This document shows positions 9,179 to 16,405 of a stretch of 64,000 nucleotides of DNA, in pieces. The notes beneath the pieces were generated by a model. That model was not told the DNA's origin. It saw only the letters and a program-made list of their open reading frames with translations, and made no database searches. The stretch's first letter is position 1, and each line of letters opens with the position of its first letter. A program made the position numbers and the translations under genes. The stretch comes from Corynebacterium kalidii (GTDB lineage Bacteria; Actinomycetota; Actinomycetes; Mycobacteriales; Mycobacteriaceae), in the NCBI RefSeq assembly GCF_022869005.1, contig NZ_JALIEA010000013.1, positions 1 to 64,000 on the forward strand, given 5' to 3'.

Positions 9179-9739
9179 TCAGCCCGGCAGGACGCTGGTC
9201 GTCCACCCGCTGGTGGTACGGGTGTACCGTACCCGACGCGACGGTCCGTCGTCGTCACCCTCCCAGAACAGGTACTCACGGGGGACCACGGCGAAGACCG
9301 CCCACGTCGCCGGCGGGTCCTGCCTGCCCAGGTCAGGGTTCTCCCGGTCGAACTCCGCCCACCGACGGCGCCGCTCCCGAGGCGATGCCCGGGCCAGGTC
9401 AGGGCTGTTCATCCAGGCGAGTAGCTGCAGGTAGCGGGGCTGACCGGCGTAGATCACGTGTTCGGTCTCCTCGTCGGCCCGGACGACGTCGCCGACCACC
9501 GTGGCCTGCCGGGAGCCGTCACCGGTCAGTACCGTCAGGGAGGCCCTGGGGTCCGAGCCGATGTCATGCACCTTCTGCGACCGGCTGTCAGTGTGGAACA
9601 GCACGCCACCGTCCCCGCGGACACCGTTGACGTTTACCGTGCGGGTCCGTGGATAGCCGTCCCCGTCCACCGTGGCAAGTGTCATCAGGGTGGGGGAGTC
9701 GTCGAGGTGGTCGATGAACAGCCGGACGGGACCGCTCAC
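9179..9739 (-). CDS. Pyridoxamine 5'-phosphate oxidase-like flavoprotein
   Basis: 186-residue split-barrel flavin-binding protein of the PNPOx family. Seen: LMTLATVDGDGYPRTRTVNV (barrel entry), FHTDSRSQKVHDI (phosphate/FMN contact region), and the C-terminal segment WAVFAVVPREYLFWEGD that resembles PNPOx-like proteins. It may be a true PdxH-type enzyme or a flavin reductase/stress protein of the same fold. The start codon is GTG (9737-9739) and overlaps the stop of the upstream RibD/DHFR-like gene (GTGA), so the genes are coupled. Confidence 0.8.
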   Translation of the reverse strand: MSGPVRLFIDHLDDSPTLMTLATVDGDGYPRTRTVNVNGVRGDGGVLFHTDSRSQKVHDIGSDPRASLTVLTGDGSRQATVVGDVVRADEETEHVIYAGQPRYLQLLAWMNSPDLARASPRERRRRWAEFDRENPDLGRQDPPATWAVFAVVPREYLFWEGDDDGPSRRVRYTRTTSGWTTSVLPG

Positions 9740-10302
9740 AGGCGCTCCCCGGAGACCACGTCGTACTTCAGCTGCACCATCCCGTTACCGAAACCCCGCG
9801 ACGAACGCAGCGCCAGCGACATCGCCACGTCGGGCAGGAACCGCAGGCCGCCGCCGACGGTGACCGGGCAGACGAGCATGTGGATCTGGTCGACCAGTCC
9901 GAGCCGCAGTGCCTCCGCGGCGAGGGTGGGGCCGTCGACCGTCAGGTCACCGTCGGCGTTCTTCAGGCGCTGCACGTCGGCGGCACGGAACTCGCGCTCC
10001 AGGGTCGTGTTCCCGGTCCACACCTCCGGCAGGGTGGTGGAGTAGACGACCTTCTGCGCCGCACACCAGATCCCCGCCCAGACGGCGGACTCCTCCGACT
10101 GTGCGGCGGCCTCGGGGTCGGTCTCCCAGACGTGCATCATCTCGTACATCCGACGGCCGTACAGGTAGGTGCGGACCGACGCGGTGTCGGCGTTGATGGC
10201 GGCGAGCACCTCCTCGTCGGGCACGGCCCAGTCGAAGTGTCCGTCCCGGTCGGCGACGAAACCGTCCGCCGACACGATCATCGAGTAGATCAGATGGCCC
10301 AT
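9736..10302 (-). CDS. Dihydrofolate reductase/RibD C-terminal domain protein
   Basis: 188-residue protein of the RibD C-terminal/dihydrofolate reductase-like fold, often an NADPH-dependent reductase of unknown substrate. It opens with MGHLIYSMIVSADGFVADRDG, continues with YLYGRRMYEMM and the NADPH-loop-like DLTVDGPTLAAEALRLGLVD, and ends with VCPVTVGGGLRFLPD, all typical. CAGGAGG eight bases upstream fixes the ATG at 10302. First gene of a three-gene operon with the PNPOx-like and DAO genes, divergent from the PopR-like regulator. Confidence 0.87.
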   Translation of the reverse strand: MGHLIYSMIVSADGFVADRDGHFDWAVPDEEVLAAINADTASVRTYLYGRRMYEMMHVWETDPEAAAQSEESAVWAGIWCAAQKVVYSTTLPEVWTGNTTLEREFRAADVQRLKNADGDLTVDGPTLAAEALRLGLVDQIHMLVCPVTVGGGLRFLPDVAMSLALRSSRGFGNGMVQLKYDVVSGERL

Positions 10303-10368
10303 GGCGTGCCTCCTGGTGTCGCGTACCCCGAGGATACGTGTCTCCACCGACGGGCGGGCCGGACGTTC

Positions 10369-10374
10369 TACGAT
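10369..10374 (+). promoter_or_regulatory. -10 element giving a probable leaderless mRNA
   Basis: TACGAT lies six bases before the ATG at 10381, and no Shine-Dalgarno sequence precedes it. Transcription would start at or next to the ATG, as is common in actinobacteria. Confidence 0.45.
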
Positions 10375-10380
10375 GGTGCC

Positions 10381-10689
10381 ATGGGCACCGAAGCGCAGCA
10401 CGACGAGACCGTCATCCCGTTCCGGCGGAAGACCGGGCGGCCGGCGACGCTCTGGCGTGAGGTCCTCGGCCGTGAGATCCGTCGCGAACGCGCCGCGCGG
10501 CAGGACCGCCTGGTCGACACCGCCGAACGGGCCGGCATCTCGGCGCAGTACCTCTCGGAGCTCGAGCGGGGGCTGAAGGACCCGTCCTCCGAGGTCCTCG
10601 AGGCGGTGGCAGGGGCACTGGGGAAGTCGTCGTTCGACCTGGTGCGGTCGGCGGCGGCACCTACCGGGCCGGTGCTCCTCGCCGCGTGA
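10381..10689 (+). CDS. PopR/ClgR-like XRE regulator
   Basis: 102-residue helix-turn-helix protein. The HTH spans about residues 38-72 (LVDTAERAGISAQYLSELER followed by GLKDPSSEV), closely resembling ClgR/PopR, which activate clp genes in actinobacteria. It ends in PVLLAA; in Streptomyces the terminal Ala-Ala of PopR and ClgR is the signal for ClpP-dependent turnover. Its 3' end overlaps the convergent clpP-like gene by 29 bases. By analogy to popR-clpP3-clpP4 of Streptomyces it probably activates the clpP pair at 10661-11900 and is degraded by Clp, closing a feedback loop. Function by homology and context; likely leaderless. Confidence 0.8.
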   Translation: MGTEAQHDETVIPFRRKTGRPATLWREVLGREIRRERAARQDRLVDTAERAGISAQYLSELERGLKDPSSEVLEAVAGALGKSSFDLVRSAAAPTGPVLLAA

Positions 10690-11266
10690 GGACCCGGTCG
10701 ACCACCCCGTAGTCCAGCGCCGCCTCCGGCGTCAGGACGAGCTGGCGTTCGGTGTCCTCCCGCACCTGTTCCGGGGTGCGGCCACAGTGCAGGGCGAGGA
10801 TCGCCTCCTGCAGCCGCCGGACCCGCTCCATCTCCTCGGCCTCGATGATCAGGTCGGGGATGGTGCCGCGTCCGCCCTCGGCGGCGGGCGGCGTGAGGAC
10901 GACGCGGCCGTTGTGCAGGATTGACCGGTGGCCGTGTTCGCCTCCGGCCAGCAACAGCGCGGCGGAGGCCACCGCCTGCCCCACGCAGGTGGTCTCCACC
11001 CGGGGCCGGATGAACTGCATGCAGTCGTAGATCGCCATGGTCGCGGACTGCGAGCCGCCGGGGGAGTTGACGTACAGGGACAGCGGCGCGTCGGGGTTGT
11101 CGCTCTCCAGGTGCAGTAACTGGGCGATCACGGTGTTGGCGACCCCGTCGTCGACGGGGGTGCCGAGGTAGATGATGCGTTCGTCGAGCAGGCGGCTGTA
11201 GATGTCGACGGTCTTCTCGCCGGTGGGCGTCTGGGTGGTGACGTACGGGACCGGGTACGACGACAT
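10661..11266 (-). CDS. ClpP-like protein lacking the catalytic triad
   Basis: 201-residue ClpP-fold protein. Family landmarks are clear (IIYLGTPVDDGVAN, LYVNSPGGSQSATMAIYD, and a final DYGVVDRVL), but the triad is lost: the GQAASMGA nucleophile region reads GQAVASAA, putting Ala100 at the Ser position; the MIHQP His position is VLTPP (Thr125); and the ERDRF Asp position is ERQLV (Gln175). It therefore looks like a structural, ClpR-type subunit that forms a mixed ring with the active ClpP encoded just upstream. The ATG follows the upstream stop after one base (TGAGATG), implying coupled synthesis. A serine shifted by one residue (Ser101) is the only candidate for residual activity. Confidence 0.85.
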   Translation of the reverse strand: MSSYPVPYVTTQTPTGEKTVDIYSRLLDERIIYLGTPVDDGVANTVIAQLLHLESDNPDAPLSLYVNSPGGSQSATMAIYDCMQFIRPRVETTCVGQAVASAALLLAGGEHGHRSILHNGRVVLTPPAAEGGRGTIPDLIIEAEEMERVRRLQEAILALHCGRTPEQVREDTERQLVLTPEAALDYGVVDRVLTRRGAPAR

Positions 11267-11267
11267 C

Positions 11268-11900
11268 TCAGTTCACCCCCAGTCCGAGCGCCGCACGGCG
11301 GGCCGTCAGTCCGTCCGGCCCGGTGATCAGGCCGAGGTCGTCGATGACCCGGTCGACGAAGCCGTACTCCTTCGCCTGCTCGGCGGTGAACCACCGGTCG
11401 CGGAGGGAGTCGCGGGTGACCTTGTCGAGCGGCTGCCCGGTGTCCTCGGCGACGCAGGTCAGGACGGTGTCCCGGGTGTGCCTGATGTCGGCGGCCTGGA
11501 TCTCGATGTCCTGGGCGGTGCCGCCGATCCCGCCGGAGCCCTGGTGCAACAGCACCTTTGCGTGGGGCAGGGTGAAGCGTTTGCCGGGGGTGCCGGCGGA
11601 GAGCAGGAACTGGCCGGCACTGTAGGCCATGCCGATGTTCACGGTGGCGACGTCGTTGGGGATGCCGCGCATGGTGTCGCGGATGGCGAGCATGCCGGGG
11701 ACGGAACCGCCGGGGGAGTTGATGAGCAAGATGATGTCCGCGGTGGCGTCGCGGGAGGCGAGGAGCAGCAGTGAGGTGCACAGCCGGTTGGCGGTGTCCT
11801 GCTCCAGCGCGTCGCCGAGGACGATGATGCGGCGTTCGTAGAGATCCCGGTAGATCTCCTGGTCGAGGGTGCGGGTGGGGTCGGGGTTGTTCTCTGGCAT
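11268..11900 (-). CDS. clpP: ATP-dependent Clp protease proteolytic subunit (active)
   Basis: 210-residue ClpP serine protease subunit that degrades unfolded or tagged proteins when docked to an AAA+ unfoldase. The complete triad is visible: Ser94 in GMAYSAGQ, His119 in KVLLHQ and the Asp in SLRDRWF. LINSPGGSVPGMLAIRD matches the family substrate groove. The start at 11900 (MPENNPDPTR) fits ClpP2-type N-termini and has GGGTGGG upstream. It is first in a two-gene operon with the inactive partner. It is distinct in context from the housekeeping clpP1-clpP2 operon, which normally follows tig, so it is probably a second, inducible Clp core. Confidence 0.92.
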   Translation of the reverse strand: MPENNPDPTRTLDQEIYRDLYERRIIVLGDALEQDTANRLCTSLLLLASRDATADIILLINSPGGSVPGMLAIRDTMRGIPNDVATVNIGMAYSAGQFLLSAGTPGKRFTLPHAKVLLHQGSGGIGGTAQDIEIQAADIRHTRDTVLTCVAEDTGQPLDKVTRDSLRDRWFTAEQAKEYGFVDRVIDDLGLITGPDGLTARRAALGLGVN

Positions 11901-12008
11901 GGGACCCACCCTGCGGACGGTCGCGGTGCAGGGCAATGCCCCGCTGCCGACGGCGGATCTGCTGTGAGCGGATCGCCGGCCGGCCAGCGGGGCAACCGTC
12001 GCACCCCA

Positions 12009-12043
12009 TCAGTTTCCTAAGTAAAACTGACCTGGGGTTTTAC
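12009..12043. promoter_or_regulatory. Overlapping inverted repeats upstream of the clpP pair
   Basis: An AT-rich patch in the 225-bp gap between clpP and nagA holds TCAGTTT-N8-AAACTGA (12009-12030) and, overlapping it, GTAAAAC-N9-GTTTTAC (12021-12043). Both are perfect 7-bp arms and lie about 110-145 bases upstream of the clpP start. Candidate operator or promoter region for the clpP operon; it does not match the Streptomyces PopR/ClgR box as I know it. Confidence 0.45.
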
Positions 12044-12084
12044 GAGAGTAAGAACCTTATCGGGTGCGACTGTCGCAGCGCCGC

Positions 12085-12103
12085 GGGCCGGTGCGCCCGG
12101 CCC
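12085..12103 (-). terminator. Hairpin after nagA
   Basis: Stem GGGCCGG/CCGGCCC with a five-base loop, 22 bases beyond the nagA stop. No T-tract; probable transcription end of the nagEBA operon. Confidence 0.5.
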
Positions 12104-12125
12104 ACCGGCCCCCAACCTCGCCCCG

Positions 12126-13334
12126 TCACCCGCCGGCGACCACGGTCCCGCCACGCAACACCGTGGTGACCTGCAGGTCGGCATCCAGGACGACCATGTC
12201 GGCACGTCCGCCGACCTGGAGGCCGACGACCGGGAAGCCGACGGCGCGGGCCGGGTTCACCGAGGTCTGACGGACGGCCTGGAGCAGCGTGGCATCGGCG
12301 TCGGAGACGTCACCGCCCCCGGGGCAGCTGTGTGCCACGGCGAACCGGAAGAGCTGGTCCATGGTGGCGGTGCTGCCGGCGATGGTGTCGGTGCCTGCCA
12401 CGTGGGCGACGCCACCGGTGACGTCCACACCCAGGGTGCCGAGACTGTAGCTGCCGTCGGGCATGCCGGCGGCAGCCATGGCGTCGGTGACCAGGGTGAC
12501 GCGGTCGGGGCCGACGAGCTCGCAGACCCCCCGGTAGAGCGCGGGGTGCAGGTGCACGCCGTCGCCGATCATCTCCACGGTGACCCGCGGGTCCTCGACC
12601 AGGGCGGTGACGGGCCCGGGTTCGCGGTGGTGGACCGGGCGCATGGCGTTGAACAGGTGGGTGCCCACCCGGGCGCCGGCGTCGATGGCGGCGATGGTCT
12701 GTTCGTAGGACGCGTCGGTGTGGCCGACGGCGGCGACCGCTCCGGCGTCGACGACCTGCCGGACGGCGTCCAGGGCACCGTCGAGTTCGGGGGCGATGGT
12801 GACCATGCGGACGGTGCCGTCGGCGGCGTCGAGGACGCGGGCGAGTTCGCCGGCGTCGGGGTGTCCGGGGTGGCGCAGCGCCGTGGGGTCGTGGGCCCCC
12901 TTCTTCGACGGGGCCAGCCAGGGTCCTTCGAGGTGGATGCCGGCGACGAGGCCGTCGCGGACGTGCCGGGACAGCACGTCGACTTCACGGAGCAGCTCCC
13001 CGGGGTGGGCGGAGACCAGGGAGGCCATGATGGTCGTCGTCCCGTGGGCGGCGTGCATGGCCACGGCGGTGGCGGTCTCCTCGTCGGTGGCGACGGGGAA
13101 TGCGCCGCCACCCCCGCCGTGGACGTGCATGTCCACGAAGCCGGGGACGACGGTCGCCGCGCCGAGGACGAGGTCGCCGTCGGCGGTGGGCCGGGGTGGT
13201 TCACCGGCGCCGAGGGCGGTGACGGTCCCGTCGGTGACCTCCACCCAGCCGGGGCGCAGGACCTCGTCGCCGGTGACGAGGACGTCGGCGGTGACGAGCC
13301 TGGTCGGCCCCGTCGGCCCAGTCGGCCCCGTCAC
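12126..13334 (-). CDS. nagA: N-acetylglucosamine-6-phosphate deacetylase
   Basis: 402-residue metal-dependent amidohydrolase that converts GlcNAc-6-P to GlcN-6-P plus acetate. Seen: PGFVDMHVHGGGGG (metal-binding HxH), the catalytic-region HLEGPWL, GHTDASYEQ, THLFNAM, and VTDAMAAAG with the conserved Asp. The GTG start (13332-13334) overlaps the nagB stop (GTGA). Just after the start, codons 2-10 are a 9-bp DNA repeat that encodes TGPTGPTGP before the family-like part begins, so the N-terminal extension is probably disordered and variable. Third gene of nagE-nagB-nagA. Confidence 0.95.
   Translation of the reverse strand: MTGPTGPTGPTRLVTADVLVTGDEVLRPGWVEVTDGTVTALGAGEPPRPTADGDLVLGAATVVPGFVDMHVHGGGGGAFPVATDEETATAVAMHAAHGTTTIMASLVSAHPGELLREVDVLSRHVRDGLVAGIHLEGPWLAPSKKGAHDPTALRHPGHPDAGELARVLDAADGTVRMVTIAPELDGALDAVRQVVDAGAVAAVGHTDASYEQTIAAIDAGARVGTHLFNAMRPVHHREPGPVTALVEDPRVTVEMIGDGVHLHPALYRGVCELVGPDRVTLVTDAMAAAGMPDGSYSLGTLGVDVTGGVAHVAGTDTIAGSTATMDQLFRFAVAHSCPGGGDVSDADATLLQAVRQTSVNPARAVGFPVVGLQVGGRADMVVLDADLQVTTVLRGGTVVAGG
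13303..13329. repeat. 9-bp tandem repeat at the nagA N-terminus
   Basis: Three units of GTCGGCCCC/GTCGGCCCA encode Thr-Gly-Pro repeats directly after the nagA start codon. Copy-number change would leave the frame intact. Confidence 0.7.
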
Positions 13335-14116
13335 AGCCCCTGCCAGACGGGCTTGGCGGCGTAGGTCTGCCGGTAGTAGTTCGCCAGCTGGAGACGTCCG
13401 GCGGCGGCTTCGTCGACCAGCACGGAGACGTGCGGGTGGTGCTGCAGGATCGTGGCGGGCCACAGGGCGCTCACGCCGCCTTCGGCCAGCTGGTGCACGG
13501 CCTCGGCCTTGTTCTGCCCGGTGGCGACGAGCACGATGTGGCGTGCCTCCATGATGGTCCCGAGTCCCTGGGTGAGGCACTGGGTGGGGACCCGGTCGAG
13601 GTCGTCGTCGAAGAAGCGGGCGTTGTCGATGCGGGTCTGGCGGGTGAGGGTCTTGATGCGCGTGCGGGAGGCCAGGGACGAGCCGGGCTCGTTGAAGGCG
13701 ATGTGGCCGTCGGTGCCGATGCCCAGGATCTGCAGGTCCACGCCACCGGCGGCGCGGATGGCGTCCTCGTAGTTCTGGCAGGCCGCGGGGATGTCGGTCG
13801 CCAGTCCGTCGGGGCCCTGGACGGAGCCGGGCCGGAAGTCGACGCGGGAGGTGAACTCGCGGTGGATGACGTTGGCGTAGCGCTCCGGGTGGGCGGCGTC
13901 GAGGCCGACGTACTCGTCGAGGGTGAAGGCGCGGGCCTGGGCGAAGGAGACCTCCCCGGCGTCGTGCCGGGCGGCGAGGTCGTTGTAGATCGGCAGGGGG
14001 GAGGAGCCGGTCGCCAGGCCGAGGACGGCGTCGGGCTTACGGTCGAGCAGTGCGACGACGGCGCCGCCGGCGAGTTCACCGGCGGCGTCGGCGTCCGGGA
14101 GGATGATGATTTCCAT
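13331..14116 (-). CDS. nagB: Glucosamine-6-phosphate deaminase
   Basis: 261-residue sugar isomerase that converts GlcN-6-P to fructose-6-P plus ammonia, feeding glycolysis. Seen: VLGLATGSSPLPIYNDL (phosphate loop), FTLDEYVGL (catalytic Asp), ILGIGTDGHIAFNEPGSS (catalytic His and Glu) and ALWPATILQHHP. Length matches the family. It starts eight bases after nagE and overlaps nagA by the GTGA junction. Confidence 0.97.
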   Translation of the reverse strand: MEIIILPDADAAGELAGGAVVALLDRKPDAVLGLATGSSPLPIYNDLAARHDAGEVSFAQARAFTLDEYVGLDAAHPERYANVIHREFTSRVDFRPGSVQGPDGLATDIPAACQNYEDAIRAAGGVDLQILGIGTDGHIAFNEPGSSLASRTRIKTLTRQTRIDNARFFDDDLDRVPTQCLTQGLGTIMEARHIVLVATGQNKAEAVHQLAEGGVSALWPATILQHHPHVSVLVDEAAAGRLQLANYYRQTYAAKPVWQGL

Positions 14117-14124
14117 GTGGGTCC

Positions 14125-16272
14125 CTACTTCTTCTTTTTCTTCGTGACGGTGAACAGCGGGCGCATGGTGGACACCGGCGCGGAGGGCTCGACGAGGCCG
14201 TCGACGGTGGCGCCGCGGGCGTCCATCACCACCACGGGTACCACGGTGGGGTAGCCGGTCGCGGCGACGGCGCCGACGTCGTAGGTGATGACCGGCTGGC
14301 CCTGGACCACGCGGTCGCCCTTGGCGACGTGGGCGGTGAACCCCTCGCCCTTGAGCTTCACGGTGTCCAGGCCGAGGTGCACGAGCACGGCGGTCTTGTC
14401 GTCGGTCATGATGGCGTAGGCGTGCGGCAGCAGCTGCATGATCTTGCCGGACACCGGGGCGACGGCCTCGACCACGCCGTCGGCCCCACCGTCGGGCTCG
14501 ATGGCCAGGCCCGGGCCGACGGAACCGGCGGCGAAGGTCTTGTCCGGGACCTCGGACAGGGCGACGGTGCGGCCCTGGACCGGGGCGCGGACCAGCGTGG
14601 GTTCGGGGAGTGCGTCGGTGTCCGCTGCGGGTGTCTCGGGCTCGACCGGTGCGACGACGGGTTCGGTCGCCGGTGCGGGGGCCGTCGCCGGGGCGGCGCC
14701 GGCCAGGGCGGCCCGGATCTCCTCCTTCAGGACGTCCGACTGGGTGCCGAAGACGGCCTGGACGTTGTTGCCGACCTCCATGACCCCGGCGGCGCCGAGG
14801 GCCTGCAGGGCGCCCTTGTTCACCACGCTCTTGTCGGCGACCTCCATGCGCAGGCGGGTGATGCAGGCGTCGACGCCCACAAGGTTGTCGCGTCCGCCGA
14901 ATGCGGCGATGAACTGCTCGGCACGCTCGGAGCCGACGGCACCGTCGGCGTCCTGGGCGGCCTGGGAGGCCTCGAACTCGTCGTCGGGCAGGCGGCCCGG
15001 CAGGCGCAGGTTCCACCGGGTGATCGCGAAGCGGAACATCAGGTAGTAGACCACGGCGAAGACCAGACCCTGGGCGATCAGCAGCAGGATGTTGTGTGCG
15101 GCGGGGGCCCGGCCGTAGAGTAGCAGGTCCACGAGTCCGGCCGAGAAGGAGAAGCCGAGGTGGATGTCCAGCATGTTGGCGATCGCCAGGGACAGGCCGG
15201 TCAGCACGGCGTGGATCACGTACAGCGGGAACGCCAGGAACATGAAGGCGAACTCGAGGGGCTCGGTGATACCGGTGATGAAGGCGGTGAGTCCGGCGGC
15301 GCCGAAGATGCCGACGGCCACGGTCCGCTGCCGCGGCTTGGCGACGTGGATCATCGCCAGGGCGGCGGCGGGCAGGCCGAACATCAGGATGGGGTAGAAG
15401 CCCGAGGTCAGCGTGCCGGCGGCGGGGTCGCCGGCGGCGAAGCGGGTGAGCTCACCGCTGACGAGGCCGTTGGCGCCCTCGTAGTCGCCGTAGATGAACC
15501 AGATGAAGGTGTTCAGGATGTGGTGCAGGCCCAGCGGGATCAGCATGCGGTTGGCGAAACCGTAGACGAACGCGCCCAGCGCCCCGGAGCCGGCGATGAA
15601 CTCACCGACGGAGGTCAGGCCGCTGTTGAACAGCGGGTAGACGTAGGACATGGCGAAGCTGACGAAGAGCACCGCCAGGGAGACGACGATGGGCACGAAG
15701 CGGCGTCCGCCGAAGAAGCCCAGGTACGGGGGTAGCTCGATGTCGTGGTACCGGTCGAACAGCCACGCGGTGATCAGACCGACGATGATGCCGCCGAAGA
15801 CGCTGTAGTCGATCATCGCCTGGTCGCCGGCGGCGTCGGTGACACCCTCCAGGACGACCGGGGACATGGATTCGAAGACGGCGGTCATCACCAGGTAGCC
15901 GGCGACCGCGGCGAGGGCGGTGGAGCCGTCGGCCTTCTTCGCGAAGCCGATGGCCACACCCACTGCGAAGAGGAACGCCAGGCTGCCGAAGAGGGAGTCG
16001 CCGGCGGCGCTCATCGAGTCGAAGAACGGGCCGATGACGGGGATGTCGGTGCCGCCGAGCATGTCGTCCTGGCCGAGGCGCAGCAGGATGCCGGCGGCGG
16101 GCAGCAGGGCGATCGGCAGCATGAGGCTCTTGCCGAGCCGCTGCAGTTGGGCGAATCCGGGGATGCTCAGTCCCTTGCGCTTCCCGGTCTTCTTTCCCGT
16201 GTTCTTCCCTGTGTTCTTCCCGGGGCCGCTGTCGGCGGGTCCGGGGTCCTGGGTGGTGTCTGGGGTGGTCAC
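14125..16272 (-). CDS. nagE: PTS N-acetylglucosamine/glucose EIICBA
   Basis: 715-residue phosphotransferase permease that imports and phosphorylates GlcNAc (by context). Order of domains: IIC membrane domain (about 38-415), IIB with the phospho-Cys470 in VDACITRLRMEV, and IIA with the phospho-His632 in AVLVHLGLDTV. The GTG start has GAGGAG seven bases upstream. Both ends are unusual: the N-terminus carries a basic GKNTGKNTGKKTGKRKG stretch and the C-terminus ends in five lysines. Together with nagB, nagA, the divergent GntR and the dre-like sites, the substrate is almost surely GlcNAc rather than glucose. Confidence 0.93.
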   Translation of the reverse strand: MTTPDTTQDPGPADSGPGKNTGKNTGKKTGKRKGLSIPGFAQLQRLGKSLMLPIALLPAAGILLRLGQDDMLGGTDIPVIGPFFDSMSAAGDSLFGSLAFLFAVGVAIGFAKKADGSTALAAVAGYLVMTAVFESMSPVVLEGVTDAAGDQAMIDYSVFGGIIVGLITAWLFDRYHDIELPPYLGFFGGRRFVPIVVSLAVLFVSFAMSYVYPLFNSGLTSVGEFIAGSGALGAFVYGFANRMLIPLGLHHILNTFIWFIYGDYEGANGLVSGELTRFAAGDPAAGTLTSGFYPILMFGLPAAALAMIHVAKPRQRTVAVGIFGAAGLTAFITGITEPLEFAFMFLAFPLYVIHAVLTGLSLAIANMLDIHLGFSFSAGLVDLLLYGRAPAAHNILLLIAQGLVFAVVYYLMFRFAITRWNLRLPGRLPDDEFEASQAAQDADGAVGSERAEQFIAAFGGRDNLVGVDACITRLRMEVADKSVVNKGALQALGAAGVMEVGNNVQAVFGTQSDVLKEEIRAALAGAAPATAPAPATEPVVAPVEPETPAADTDALPEPTLVRAPVQGRTVALSEVPDKTFAAGSVGPGLAIEPDGGADGVVEAVAPVSGKIMQLLPHAYAIMTDDKTAVLVHLGLDTVKLKGEGFTAHVAKGDRVVQGQPVITYDVGAVAATGYPTVVPVVVMDARGATVDGLVEPSAPVSTMRPLFTVTKKKKK

Positions 16273-16321
16273 GTGAGGCTCCTCGCGTCAGTGGGGCCCG
16301 GGCCGGGCCAGTACGGACAAT

Positions 16322-16337
16322 ATTGGACTAGACCAAT
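16322..16337. promoter_or_regulatory. dre-like operator 1 (nagEBA promoter)
   Basis: ATTGGACTAGACCAAT is a near-perfect palindrome. It differs at one position from the DasR/NagR core TGGTCTAGACCA and lies about 50 bases upstream of the nagE start. Confidence 0.8.
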
Positions 16338-16373
16338 TCGCTGTGTCAAGGGTCACGTCGGACGGCCGATTGT

Positions 16374-16387
16374 CTGGTCTACACCAG
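16374..16387. promoter_or_regulatory. dre-like operator 2 (gntR promoter)
   Basis: CTGGTCTACACCAG is a near-palindrome one base away from the DasR core and 18 bases before the start of the GntR gene; likely autoregulation. Confidence 0.75.
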
Positions 16388-16405
16388 TGCCGGTACGGTG
16401 GAGCC

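Noticed and set aside
10661..11900. Housekeeping clpP1-clpP2 operon
   Set aside because: One subunit lacks the triad, and the neighbours are a PopR-like regulator and nag genes rather than tig and clpX.
12126..13580. Longer nagA start upstream of 13334
   Set aside because: The extension lies inside nagB in another frame and has no family similarity; the GTG overlapping the nagB stop is the coupled start.
13331..15016. 561-residue open frame extending nagB into nagE
   Set aside because: Residues before MEIIILPDAD are a low-complexity shadow of nagE; nagB has its own ATG at 14116.
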